Part shown: piece by piece, positions 1-7,747 of the stretch
Layout of the letters: every line of letters starts with the position of its first letter
How positions within the stretch are numbered: position 1 is the stretch's first letter
Assembly: GCF_001488575.1 (NCBI RefSeq)
Contig: NZ_LN831302.1
Coordinates: forward strand, 1,922,001 to 1,986,000
DNA from: Halobacterium hubeiense
GTDB lineage: Archaea > Halobacteriota > Halobacteria > Halobacteriales > Halobacteriaceae
Direction of reading: 5' to 3'
DNA: 64,000 bases
Made by a program: the position numbers and the translations under genes
Notes under the pieces: model-generated
What the model was told of the DNA's origin: nothing
What the model saw: the letters and a program-made list of their open reading frames with translations, nothing else
Databases searched by the model: none

Positions 1-1
1 C

Positions 2-331
2 GGCGCGGGGACGGTCGCCGCCGAGCGCTACGACGCCACCCGGCTGGACCCGCGCGGGCACGCGGTGGGCTCTATCGCCGACACCCTCCGGAAGTACGAC
101 CACCTCGACCGGCTGCTGCCCGCGATGGGGTACACCGACGAGCAGATTGCGGACCTCGAAGCCACCATCCGAAACGTCGATCCCGAGGTCGTCGTCGCGG
201 GGACGCCGCACTCGCTGGCGGACCTCGTGGACGTGGACGCACCAATCGTGGACGTGTCCTACCGCGTGGCGTTCCGCGACACCACGGTCGGGGAGTTCCT
301 CGACGTGCACGCCGACGACCTCGGGCTCTGA
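2..331 (+). CDS. COG2403-like GTPase / cyclic 2,3-diphosphoglycerate synthase-like protein, C-terminal part
   Basis: Only the last 109 residues are in the window; the 5' part lies upstream. The visible part reads AGTVAAERYDA, then a segment with DPRGHAVGSI, then VDPEVVVAGTPHSLADL and PIVDVSYRV. This looks like the C-terminal region of the COG2403 family, predicted P-loop GTPases often annotated as cyclic 2,3-diphosphoglycerate synthetase-like in haloarchaea. The P-loop itself is not visible. The family name is from memory of its C-terminal motifs; the enzymatic role is inference. It ends 42 nt before a dehydrogenase gene on the same strand. Confidence 0.6.
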   Translation, partial: GAGTVAAERYDATRLDPRGHAVGSIADTLRKYDHLDRLLPAMGYTDEQIADLEATIRNVDPEVVVAGTPHSLADLVDVDAPIVDVSYRVAFRDTTVGEFLDVHADDLGL

Positions 332-373
332 GCCATCCGGGAGCTTTACGCTCGCCCGCGCCGTCGTCCCGGT

Positions 374-1042
374 ATGACAACTGTAGTCGTCACGGGTGCG
401 ACCGGCGGCCTCGGCGAAGCGGTCGCGCGGGCGTTCGCCGACGAGGGCGCGACGGTCGTGCTCGCGGGCCGGGACCGGGACGCGCTCGGCGAACTCGCGG
501 ACGAACTCGGCGGCGAGTTCCTGCGGGCGGACGTCCGCGACGAGTACGAGCTCGAACGCCTCATGGAGCGGGCGTCGAAGGCCGGCGACGCCTCCGGCAT
601 CGACGTCGTGGTTCCCTGCGCGGCGGTCTACCACGGGCCGGCGGGCGAGACGCCGCTCCCCGAGGAGTCCTACAGCGCGTTCGACGACACGATGCGGACG
701 AACGCCCGGAGCGTGTTCGCGGCCGTCCGCGAGGCGCTCCCACATATGGACGAGACGGGGCGCGTGGTGATTCCGACCGGGAGCGTCGCCCGCGACTCGG
801 ACCCCGGGTTCGGAGCGTACGCCGTCTCGAAGGCCGCCGTGGAGGGAATCGCGCGGCAGTTCGCGGCGGACTGCGAGCAGGCGGTCGGCTGCGTGGACCC
901 GGGTGCCGTCGACACCGCGCTCCACGGGATGGGCGGCCGCGACCCCGACGAGGTCGCGGGGCTGTTCACGTGGGCGGCCTCGGAGCCGGAGCGACTCGAC
1001 GGCGCGGTGCTGGACCTCGGTGACTGGCGGGCCGCGGATTAG
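374..1042 (+). CDS. Short-chain dehydrogenase/reductase (SDR) family oxidoreductase
   Basis: 222 residues, a classical SDR. The N-terminal Rossmann cofactor motif TGATGGLG is at residues 7-14, the catalytic Tyr149-x3-Lys153 pair is in YAVSK, and the supporting Ser137 is in PTGSVA. It should carry out NAD(P)-dependent oxidation or reduction in the cytoplasm; the substrate cannot be read from sequence. The NNAG-type motif is altered to PCAAVY (residues 81-86). It is slightly shorter than the usual 240-260 residues. Its stop overlaps the end of the convergent DUF2071 gene by 4 nt. Confidence 0.85.
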   Translation: MTTVVVTGATGGLGEAVARAFADEGATVVLAGRDRDALGELADELGGEFLRADVRDEYELERLMERASKAGDASGIDVVVPCAAVYHGPAGETPLPEESYSAFDDTMRTNARSVFAAVREALPHMDETGRVVIPTGSVARDSDPGFGAYAVSKAAVEGIARQFAADCEQAVGCVDPGAVDTALHGMGGRDPDEVAGLFTWAASEPERLDGAVLDLGDWRAAD

Positions 1043-1722
1043 ACGACGCGCACGCGCTCGGCGGTGACGTCCACGCCCGGGCTGTAGACGAGGTGGGGGA
1101 CGGAGTCGGGCGTCTCGAAGCCGTTCGCCGCGAAGAGGTCGTTCGTTCGGAACGTCGCGTCCGCGTGCGCGAGCCGCCACGGCTCGTGGGCGACCTCGCC
1201 GCAGAACAGCCGCGAGCGACCGGCGGTGTAGAAGCGGTAGCGCTCCAGCAGGAACGCTTCGAGAGTGCCCGGGCTGGCCGTCTCGGTCTCGCCGACCGGC
1301 TCGTAGGTCGCGTCGAAGTCGAGGTCCGGGACGCCGCCGTGCGTGCGGTGGCTCCGGAACTCCACAGCGTCCCCGGTCCGGGTGACGTTCATCTCCGCGC
1401 GGTAGTACGGCAACTGGAACAGCGTGCGCGCGAGGGCGACGCCGAGGCGGTCGTTCGCGTCGAGGTTGAAGAAGTAGATGCCGGGGCCGGCGTCGCCGGT
1501 GACGTACGTGCGGAGGTTGAGTTCGCCGAACGTCCGGCCGATGGACGCGGGAACGTCGAACGGCCGGACGTTCCGCATCACGAACGGGACCGCGGACAGC
1601 CACGCGCGCCCGTCGAACGTGTCCACCTCGACACCGTCGGGGAGCCGGGCGGCGACGACGTCGGGGTCGACCGGCCAGCTCGCGACCAACACGTCCCGCC
1701 ACTCCATCGAGACGACGTCCAT
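1039..1722 (-). CDS. DUF2071 (YqjF-like) family protein
   Basis: 227 residues from the ATG at 1722, which gives the start MDVVSMEWRDVL; longer frames add a low-quality N-terminus. The pattern of an N-terminal WRDVLVASWPVDPDVVAARLP, then AWLSAVPFVMRNV, GELNLRTYV and a central GIYFFNLD is typical of DUF2071, whose members resemble the acetoacetate decarboxylase fold. No enzymatic activity can be assigned. It is transcribed convergently with the SDR gene and divergently from the ZIP transporter, with an AT-rich 80-nt promoter region between. Confidence 0.8.
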   Translation of the reverse strand: MDVVSMEWRDVLVASWPVDPDVVAARLPDGVEVDTFDGRAWLSAVPFVMRNVRPFDVPASIGRTFGELNLRTYVTGDAGPGIYFFNLDANDRLGVALARTLFQLPYYRAEMNVTRTGDAVEFRSHRTHGGVPDLDFDATYEPVGETETASPGTLEAFLLERYRFYTAGRSRLFCGEVAHEPWRLAHADATFRTNDLFAANGFETPDSVPHLVYSPGVDVTAERVRVV

Positions 1723-1803
1723 ACCGGCCGTAGGCGGCCGGGGGTCTTCGGCGTGCCGGCCAACCGACACAGTATTAACTCTCCGCAATAATTTAATAAC
1801 TGA

Positions 1804-2664
1804 ATGTCTGTCACGCAGTCCGTCGCCGCCGCGAGGTCCCGCACCTCGTGGCTCGGCGCCGTCAGTCTCGTCGCGTTCCTCGCGCTGTCCGCCTACGTCT
1901 TCAGCACCGGCGAAGCCCGGAAGCTACTGGGCATCGCGTGGGTCGCGTTCGCCGCGATGGCCGGCGCCGCCGCAGTCGGCGCGCGCGCCAGCACCGATCA
2001 CCCCACCGGGCTCGTCTGGGGGTACGGCCTCGCCAGCGGCGCGATGGTCGCCAGCTCCGCCGCGTTCCTCGTCCCGCAGGCCATCGGCTACGCCGCCAAG
2101 CCCGGCGGCTTCGGCATCGCCGCCGGCATCCTCGTCGGCTTCGGCGCCCACACCATCGGCCACCTCGTCACGCACCGCGACCTCCCGCTGGACCGCACGT
2201 CCGCGGAGCTGGCCGCGCACTCGCTGACCGCCGGCTCCATCATCGGCGTCGTCTACACCGCGATGCCCGACCTCGGCCCGCTGCTCGGCCTCGCCATCGT
2301 CTCCCACAAGGGGCCGGCGGGCTACGCCGCCGCGCGCCGGCTCACCGCGCAGGGCCGCTCCCCGATGATGCTGTTGCTCCCCTCCGCGGGCGTCGGCATC
2401 GCCGCGCTCGTCGTCACCATCTTCTCGTTCCCCACGGGCGCCACGTTCCGCGCCGTCCTCTTCGGGTTCGCCGCCGGCATCTTCCTCCACGTCGCGATGG
2501 ACTTCCTCCCCGAGTGCGAGACCGGCAGCGAGGTCCACGCCGCCGCCACCCGCGGCCTCGACGACCACGACCACGGCGTCCTCGACCGCCTCCGCCTGCA
2601 CGCCGTCGCCTCCACCGCGCTCGGCGGCGTCGCGGTCGCCAGCGCGTGGCTGCTGTTGCAGTAG
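1804..2664 (+). CDS. ZIP family divalent metal transporter
   Basis: 286 residues, almost entirely hydrophobic with about eight predicted membrane segments. The central motifs HSLTAGSIIG and SHKGPAGYAA match the conserved fourth and fifth ZIP helices whose His residues bind metal. A histidine-containing loop (DDHDHGV) precedes the last helix. ZIP proteins move Zn2+, Fe2+ or similar ions into the cytoplasm; the metal here is not determinable. The promoter is the AT-rich tract at about 1777-1800. The gene ends one base before the end of the convergent lipoprotein gene. Confidence 0.85.
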   Translation: MSVTQSVAAARSRTSWLGAVSLVAFLALSAYVFSTGEARKLLGIAWVAFAAMAGAAAVGARASTDHPTGLVWGYGLASGAMVASSAAFLVPQAIGYAAKPGGFGIAAGILVGFGAHTIGHLVTHRDLPLDRTSAELAAHSLTAGSIIGVVYTAMPDLGPLLGLAIVSHKGPAGYAAARRLTAQGRSPMMLLLPSAGVGIAALVVTIFSFPTGATFRAVLFGFAAGIFLHVAMDFLPECETGSEVHAAATRGLDDHDHGVLDRLRLHAVASTALGGVAVASAWLLLQ

Positions 2665-2665
2665 C

Positions 2666-4153
2666 TCACTCCGGTTCGCCGCGCGTGACCTCGTAGGCCT
2701 GCCCGCGGAACGTGAACCGCCGCGGCCCCTCCTCGAAGCCGACGGCGCCGTCCGCGTCGCGTTCGTCCGTCCGGACGACCACGCGCTCGACGCCCTCGGT
2801 CGCCGCCGCGACGGCGTTCCACAGGCCGTGTCCCGCCGACGAGAACGGGCCGAGGTCCATCAGTTGCTCGGCGATGAGGCGCTCGTCGGCGTCCGCCACA
2901 CGGGTCAGCGTGAACGTCGCGTCCGGCGAGTCCTCGCCGTCGCCGTACTGGCTCGTCGTCACCGTCGCCGCGTCGCCGTCCACTTCGACGGTCGCGTCCT
3001 CGGTAGGCACGACCTCGACGGGGTCGCCGACCAGTTCCACGAGCGCCGCGCTCTCGTCCGCGGGGTGGCCGTAGCCCGCGACCACGGCGTACTCGCCGCC
3101 GCCGAGATACCCCCGCGTCACGCCGTCTCGACAGCCCCCACTAGTTTCGCCGGCCGGCACGGCCTCGCCGTTGAACGCGCGCAGCGACCACGACTGCCGG
3201 GCGCCCGGCGCGAGCGACCGGCAGTCCGACAGGTGGAGCGAGGGCGCGACGCGGAACCACTCGCCGTCCACGAGCTTGTGGAGGTTCCAGTGCCCACAGC
3301 CCACCGACTCGTGGCTGTGGTTCACCACCTCGAATCCCACGCGGACATCCAGTTCGGCGCGCTCGCGCTCCGGCCGGACGAACACTTCCGTCGATTCGTC
3401 GGCGTCGTGGAACCACTGCACGGACGACTCACCGGGGAGCGCCGGCACCGATCGGCCCGCGAACCGCGACTCCGCCTCCGGCCCCGGACTGGTCGTGTCC
3501 CAGACGGCGACCCGAGCGTCCTCGTCCCGGCCGCGGAACTCGTAGGTGCCCGTCGGCCGCCCCGGCATCCTCGGTTCGCCGACGAGCACGTACTCCAGTT
3601 CGACGCGCTCGCCCGCGTCCAGCGGCACCGTCTCCGACATCCACGGTCCCAGGTCCTCGACCCGCCAGTAGCCGGACTCGTCGCGCACCACCTCGGGAAC
3701 GGTCTCCGCGAGGTCGTTGTTCGCCGTCGGCGCGAAGTGCAGGCTCGCCTCGTGGTCGTAGCCGCTCGGCTGGCGGCCGTGCACGCGTCCGACCGCGGGA
3801 ATCCACTCCACGTCCACCGGATTCGCGTAGTCGTCGCGGTTCTCCAGGTACCCCCGCAGCCGCGCGGGGTGGTCGGCGGTCGCCGTGCGGTCGAACCACA
3901 GCGCCACCTCCACGCCGTCGTCCGTGCGCTGGCGGGTCGGCGCGAACGCGTACGTCCGCGGCCCCGTCTCCAACTCGACGACGCTCGCGTACCCCTCGGG
4001 CTCGCGCGAGGGCGCGTCGCCACTCGTGGACGTGTTCGGCTTCGTCGTCTGCGGGTTCTCGACGGTTCTTCCGGTGTCGTCGCCCGACGACGCACAGCCC
4101 GCGAGGGCCGCAGTGGTCGCCGCCAGCGACGACAGGAGGGCTCGGCGTCGCAT
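2666..4153 (-). CDS. Secreted lipoprotein of unknown function
   Basis: 495 residues from the ATG at 4153. The N-terminus MRRRALLSSLAATTAALAGC is a short arginine-rich signal with lipobox LAGC (Cys20), followed by a Ser/Thr-rich linker, so an extracellular lipid-anchored protein is expected, probably exported by Tat. The rest is rich in beta-type stretches and contains two similar blocks (around residues 60-200 and 210-340), suggesting repeated beta-sandwich domains. I do not recognise a named family. Its upstream side is the left border of the integrated element, so its original promoter may have been changed. Confidence 0.75.
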   Translation of the reverse strand: MRRRALLSSLAATTAALAGCASSGDDTGRTVENPQTTKPNTSTSGDAPSREPEGYASVVELETGPRTYAFAPTRQRTDDGVEVALWFDRTATADHPARLRGYLENRDDYANPVDVEWIPAVGRVHGRQPSGYDHEASLHFAPTANNDLAETVPEVVRDESGYWRVEDLGPWMSETVPLDAGERVELEYVLVGEPRMPGRPTGTYEFRGRDEDARVAVWDTTSPGPEAESRFAGRSVPALPGESSVQWFHDADESTEVFVRPERERAELDVRVGFEVVNHSHESVGCGHWNLHKLVDGEWFRVAPSLHLSDCRSLAPGARQSWSLRAFNGEAVPAGETSGGCRDGVTRGYLGGGEYAVVAGYGHPADESAALVELVGDPVEVVPTEDATVEVDGDAATVTTSQYGDGEDSPDATFTLTRVADADERLIAEQLMDLGPFSSAGHGLWNAVAAATEGVERVVVRTDERDADGAVGFEEGPRRFTFRGQAYEVTRGEPE

Positions 4154-4220
4154 ACTAGCTCCTCCAGCGGCGCCAGTAAAGGCCTTCTGTGGGCTCACAC
4201 GCCGATTGAACTCCAGAATA

Positions 4221-4289
4221 TCAGGCGTACTCGCGCCACCGGCTCCCGCACTCCTGGCACTTGCAAAAGTGTGGCTCAGAGACTTCAAC
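4221..4289 (-). pseudogene. Displaced TFS C-terminal fragment (probable attL side)
   Basis: On the minus strand an open stretch ends in SEPHFCKCQECG then SRWREYA and a TGA stop at 4221-4223. The TFS gene at 10347 ends FFKCKSCG then HRWRDYS. The zinc-ribbon cysteines, the RW and the Tyr align codon for codon, with roughly 70 percent nucleotide identity over 36 nt and the longest exact block CAAGTGC. The left copy uses GC-ending codons (CGC GAG TAC GCC), as in the host chromosome. The right copy uses CGA GAT TAC AGC TAA, more like the element. I read the left copy as the original chromosomal end of TFS. Confidence 0.65.
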
Positions 4290-4510
4290 TTATAAAGATT
4301 TCCCAATGCTTTAGTAGTGGATGTCTTTTGGGCTTCACCTTACGTAATCCGTCCCGACGACATCATGCGATTTCGGTATCGCATACGGCAGGCCACTACA
4401 TTTCTGGCAGGACCATAGTATTTCTTGCACCATTGGTTCAAGGAGAACTAAGTAGGTCTGCGAGAAATGTAGATGTAGAGCCTAAAACGCGGTTACGGGG
4501 TTTTCAACCC

Positions 4511-5689
4511 ATGAGTAAGCCAAACGATAAATTGGACGGTAGTGGCAACGCTGACTTAAAAGAAAGTCAAGCGCAGGAGGACTTGTGCGATTTTCTGTCT
4601 GAGCGAAGCGAGCTTGTCGTCTCCTTCGAGGAACCAGACGACGGGCGAAACCGTCGCCACGATTGCCTGCCTGTCGCCCGAACGGCGGACGGAGATAAGG
4701 CAGACGTGAGCGATTTCCCCAGCGGGAAGAACGACGGTCGAGGGAATTTCAGCAAGTCCACTTACACACGTTATCGAGACGTGGTGAATGACTTCCTCCA
4801 AACGCAAGACGTGAGCGACCTTATGGAGGTTGAACCTCGGGACATCAACCGCTGGAATCAACTACTCCAACGACGCGACTACGCCCGGACCACCCGTGAC
4901 GGGAAACTCGAAACTCTGGAAGTGTTCTTCAAGTGGGCAGAATCAGAGTGGCGCGCGCCTCGTGGCGATAAGCAGTTGAGCGAGACAATCATCCGAAAGC
5001 GTGATGATTTGGATGTGAGTGGAGACGAGAAATCACGGGCAGGCGACGACAATCACCGTATCTCGACTAAGCGAGCAGAGAAGATAGCTGGGCACTTGGC
5101 GAAACATCAGTACGCCTCTCGCCAGATGATTGAGTTTCTGCTAATCTACCACGTCGGGATACGAAAATCTGGGCTTCTGTCCATCAACTGTGATGACGTA
5201 AAGCCACGGAAGGGAATCATTCAGATTCGCAATCGACCGGAGGAAACTGGGGTTCGTCTCAAGCGAGGGAACAACGGCGAACGTGACGTGAATATCGCCA
5301 GTGGTGTCATGAGTGTCGTCACTGACTACATAGAAGAGAATCGGACACAACCGAAGGACGGCAGTGATGCGTTACTTACGTCATGGGCCGGGCGCATCGA
5401 CGACTCAACTCTGTACCGGGATATTACAGGGTTGACGAAGTGTGGAGAGTGTACTGACGACGACGGTAACTCCCTCGTCAACCAGAACGCAAGCGACTGT
5501 CCCGAGTCTATCGGTTGCCACGACTTGCGACGTGTAGCAATCACCCGAATGCGGGACGAAGGAGTCTCGTGGGACACGATTAGCGGACGAGTAAATGCAA
5601 CTGTCCAAATGCTCAAAGACCACTACGATTCCCCCACTCACTCACAGGCGGCAGACCGCCGTAAGGAGGAGATATTGAACGCCTTGTAG
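4511..5689 (+). CDS. Tyrosine recombinase / integrase
   Basis: 392 residues from the ATG at 4511; the frame is open far upstream, but that part is antisense to the lipoprotein gene. The N-terminal ~110 residues are charged and not conserved. A SAM-like DNA-binding segment (about 95-160, STYTRYRDVVNDFL onward) is followed by the catalytic domain with Arg218 (GIRKSGL), His337 and Arg340 (HDLRR) and the nucleophile Tyr372 (KDHYDSPT). Cysteine pairs in KCGECTDDD and SDCPESIGC (about residues 315-336) resemble the zinc insertion of many haloarchaeal integrases. It sits next to the left border and reads inward. It most likely catalyses integration at the TFS 3' end. Confidence 0.92.
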   Translation: MSKPNDKLDGSGNADLKESQAQEDLCDFLSERSELVVSFEEPDDGRNRRHDCLPVARTADGDKADVSDFPSGKNDGRGNFSKSTYTRYRDVVNDFLQTQDVSDLMEVEPRDINRWNQLLQRRDYARTTRDGKLETLEVFFKWAESEWRAPRGDKQLSETIIRKRDDLDVSGDEKSRAGDDNHRISTKRAEKIAGHLAKHQYASRQMIEFLLIYHVGIRKSGLLSINCDDVKPRKGIIQIRNRPEETGVRLKRGNNGERDVNIASGVMSVVTDYIEENRTQPKDGSDALLTSWAGRIDDSTLYRDITGLTKCGECTDDDGNSLVNQNASDCPESIGCHDLRRVAITRMRDEGVSWDTISGRVNATVQMLKDHYDSPTHSQAADRRKEEILNAL

Positions 5690-5704
5690 TGTTCTCTCAT
5701 TAGT

Positions 5705-5956
5705 TCAGCCTTGGCCTGATTCCCAGAGGATATCGTACAGTCGGTGTGCAAATGCACCGCCCACGGCTAATTTAAAGACTTCGGCTAAATCATAAGCAAT
5801 CTGGGTAATGGCTGGCGTTAGTATATAAATGGCTGGTGTTGAGTAGGCATTTATAAGCCAAAACACAATGGGTATAGTTTCTGGAACGGCAATAGAGGTC
5901 CTAAGGAGGGTGTAGAGGGCAAATATGAATGTACTATATAAAACCTCACCGTACAC
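5705..5956 (-). CDS. Small hydrophobic membrane protein
   Basis: 83 residues from a GTG at 5956. It is mostly apolar with two or three likely membrane helices (about residues 8-25, 28-50 and 58-75) and a short polar tail HRLYDILWESGQG. It ends 15 nt from the convergent integrase. Codon use is AT-rich like the rest of the element. No family recognised. A TATA-like stretch (TTTTATATAG) lies inside its first codons, so the true start could be a later one. Confidence 0.5.
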   Translation of the reverse strand: MYGEVLYSTFIFALYTLLRTSIAVPETIPIVFWLINAYSTPAIYILTPAITQIAYDLAEVFKLAVGGAFAHRLYDILWESGQG

Positions 5957-6261
5957 TTGACGGCGGAGTGCTTTTGTGTGATTATTATTCCCGGAACTGA
6001 ACAGACCGCCGCGCTTCAGGGACTGCCGTGCCGAGCCCCGTCACTCTCGACACGGTGGAGAACCAGTTTGACCGAATCCGGACGGGCCACCATTAATCCT
6101 GTGTAGCTCTGCTATCGGCATAAGCGTTCCGGGCAGGGTAACACCCCACATCTCGTCCAATCTTCAGCAACTCGTGATATCCTTACATACGTAGTCATCC
6201 TCTCTACGCAAAAACTGGGATAACTATACGAAAGTGGATGGCAGAGCAGTCGAGGTTGGTT
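5957..6261. other. Gene-free stretch inside the element
   Basis: About 305 nt between two minus-strand genes. Only very short open frames occur, including a nine-codon ATG frame at 6238 that is half of the inverted repeat described separately. Composition is mixed, with a GC-rich part at about 6000-6090. I see no tRNA or convincing hairpin here. Confidence 0.5.
6224..6257 (+). repeat. Inverted repeat, left copy (diverged copy of the orphan gene's own start region)
   Basis: Plus-strand 6238-6257 (ATGGCAGAGCA, three bases, GAGGTT) matches minus-strand 7080-7061 at 17 of 20 positions. The similarity extends upstream through TATACG and AAA-TG with small gaps. The two copies bracket the coding region of the orphan gene in opposite orientation. 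Confidence 0.6.
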
Positions 6262-7086
6262 CTACGCTAAGCGGCGAAGGTATGGCGTTAATCGCTGGTA
6301 GATGGTTTCCGCTCGCCGCTGTTGTCCAGCGTCTATTGGCCATTCACTCTCATCCCATTTGGGCTGATACATCCCCGAACTGAGAATCTCGTTGGTATAT
6401 CCGTCGTCTTTCGTGCCTTTGAGCTTGGAGACATACATCTTCTCTTTCGCCTCTTCGAAGATTTTCAGTCCTTTGAGATTCGTCGGGGGGTTCCCACCAC
6501 TGAATTCTTGGCTTGAAACCTCCGTAGCCAGCTCGTTCAGTGCCCGAGCGATATCTGAGTCGGTATCAAACTCTTCGTCGTTTGCTCCGAATCGAAACAC
6601 GGTGATTTCGTCACGGTCATCATAGAACCACTCCATCGTCTCTTGACTGAATTCGTCAAAGGTGTAGTTGTTCTCTACCTCTACACCAGTTCTCTCGCCG
6701 ATAAACTGGGGAATCCAGTGCTTTATTAGGCCGCGTTCAGACTCGTAAGCGAATTGTCCGTTCTTGAAATAGAACACCAGTGGCCTCACGGGCTGGTCGT
6801 CTGGTGCGACTTTTAGGTCATCCCCATCTCGAACTGTGGCGCTGTTCTCCTTATCAGATACGTAGGTAAATTGGCAGAAGGAGTATTCGTCATGTGAGTC
6901 GCTGTAGTAGGAGTTTCTCCCCTTCTCTTCGAGAGAGACAGGGTCTTCTCCCTCGACGATAGTTTTCTTCGTTCGTTCTCTCCATGTGTCATCAATTGCG
7001 TTGTGGAGTTCCTCAGGAGTCGGAAGCTCATCATCCGGGAGGTCAATGCTGCCAAACCGAAACCTCATTTGCTCTGCCATGTTCAT
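6262..7086 (-). CDS. Orphan acidic protein of the integrated element
   Basis: 274 residues from the ATG at 7086. That start is chosen because a good TATA box (GGTTTATAAG, 7117-7108) is centred 26 nt upstream, fitting a leaderless transcript; the ATG at 7122 would lie upstream of the transcription start. The protein is soluble and acidic. It has a central aromatic-rich part (LVFYFKNGQFAYE, then KHWIPQFIGERTGV), an alpha-helical part near ARALNELATEVSSQEF and a basic C-terminus (RRAETIYQRLTPYLRRLA). I do not recognise a family and assign no function. Its position among accessory genes makes a role in element biology or defence possible, but that is only context. Confidence 0.75.
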   Translation of the reverse strand: MNMAEQMRFRFGSIDLPDDELPTPEELHNAIDDTWRERTKKTIVEGEDPVSLEEKGRNSYYSDSHDEYSFCQFTYVSDKENSATVRDGDDLKVAPDDQPVRPLVFYFKNGQFAYESERGLIKHWIPQFIGERTGVEVENNYTFDEFSQETMEWFYDDRDEITVFRFGANDEEFDTDSDIARALNELATEVSSQEFSGGNPPTNLKGLKIFEEAKEKMYVSKLKGTKDDGYTNEILSSGMYQPKWDESEWPIDAGQQRRAETIYQRLTPYLRRLA

Positions 7087-7100
7087 TTCCGTATAAGAGG
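7061..7100 (-). repeat. Inverted repeat, right copy (covers the start codon of the orphan gene)
   Basis: Partner of the repeat at 6224-6257, read on the minus strand. It includes TATACGGAAATGAAC, the ATG start codons at 7086 and 7080, and the first codons of the orphan gene. Confidence 0.6.
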
Positions 7101-7107
7101 CTGACAG

Positions 7108-7117
7108 CTTATAAACC
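7108..7117 (-). promoter_or_regulatory. TATA box of the orphan gene
   Basis: GGTTTATAAG on the minus strand, centred 26 nt before the ATG at 7086, the usual haloarchaeal spacing for a leaderless transcript. This decides the start codon of the downstream gene. Confidence 0.6.
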
Positions 7118-7272
7118 TTCATTAACCATAGTGAAAGTATAAACGCAGTACGGCAGAGGGGCCGAATTCGAATCTCCTATATAGGCTTATCGAGCGGACT
7201 ACTGAGAACTCAATTGCTCACGCAATGGCGACTGCACATCACAAGGTCAATCGGGAGTAGTCGCACGTATTG

Positions 7273-7527
7273 TTAATCAAGCCGTGGGTCCGTCTCCCTC
7301 TCACCGCGAAGCCATTTCCTCATCTCAGTTTCCAGAGCTTCACCGGATAGTCCTTCAGGGTCGTCAGGGTCGACTCCCATGCGTCGATGCAGCTCATCTT
7401 GCTTGTCGGACGTAGATGCTAATTCATCAAGCGCATCCCTAAGCACTTCTCGAATCCGCTCGTCGTCGTACTCTTCAAGCTCTTGCGCTGTTTCGTCAGA
7501 AACCGTCACTTCGTATACTTCGCTCAT
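7273..7527 (-). CDS. Small acidic protein, partner of an RHH-like gene
   Basis: 84 residues starting MSEVYEVTVSDETAQELEEYDDERIREVLRD. A short beta strand followed by helices is suggested, then a glycine/proline-rich middle (DDPEGLSGEALETE) and a charged end. Its ATG overlaps the TGA of the upstream gene (ATGA), so the two are translationally coupled. The arrangement of two tiny co-transcribed genes downstream of a palindromic operator resembles toxin-antitoxin or regulator modules, but no toxin fold is recognisable. Function unknown. Confidence 0.65.
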   Translation of the reverse strand: MSEVYEVTVSDETAQELEEYDDERIREVLRDALDELASTSDKQDELHRRMGVDPDDPEGLSGEALETEMRKWLRGERETDPRLD

Positions 7528-7682
7528 TCGTCCGACTCCTCGTATTCTGCAATCGTCTCTTCAGCCATGAGTCGGACCATCGCGCCTCGACTGATTCTTG
7601 ACTCGCTCCCGAATCTGGTGCGAGTAGCTTCCTTGAGCGCAGACAATTCCTCAGACGTGAGATTTAGCATAGTTCCAGTCAT
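7524..7682 (-). CDS. Ribbon-helix-helix-like DNA-binding protein (putative)
   Basis: 52 residues from the ATG at 7682. The core is MLNLTSEELSALKEAT, RTRFGSESR, ISRGAMVRLMAEETI. The strand-helix-turn-helix pattern with SRGA at the start of the second helix is typical of short CopG/MetJ-type repressors. It is followed by the acidic partner with a 4-nt overlap and preceded within 10 nt by a perfect 8-bp inverted repeat, a likely autoregulatory operator. Family assignment is by pattern only, since there are too few residues for certainty. Confidence 0.6.
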   Translation of the reverse strand: MTGTMLNLTSEELSALKEATRTRFGSESRISRGAMVRLMAEETIAEYEESDE

Positions 7683-7691
7683 GTTCTCTCA

Positions 7692-7714
7692 ACCAGTGTT
7701 CAGAGTACACTGGT
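7692..7714. promoter_or_regulatory. Palindromic operator upstream of the RHH-like gene
   Basis: Perfect inverted repeat ACCAGTGT (7692-7699) and ACACTGGT (7707-7714) with a 7-nt spacer, starting 10 nt upstream of the ATG at 7682. It overlaps the expected core promoter of that gene (T-rich tract at about 7713-7720 on the minus strand). This is the expected site for autorepression. Confidence 0.55.
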
Positions 7715-7730
7715 AAAAACTCTCAAAAAA

Positions 7731-7747
7731 TGGAGTTATGTACTCCA
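7731..7747. repeat. Second palindrome TGGAGT-n5-ACTCCA, partly repeated at 7855-7865
   Basis: TGGAGT (7731-7736) and ACTCCA (7742-7747) form a short inverted repeat. Its right part, TATGTACTCCA (7737-7747), recurs exactly at 7855-7865. Possibly binding sites for an element-encoded regulator; low confidence. Confidence 0.35.

Noticed and set aside
2828-4510. Long open frame running into the integrase from the left
   Set aside because: It is antisense to the lipoprotein gene and has Arg/His-rich shadow composition; the integrase-like sequence begins only after the ATG at 4511.
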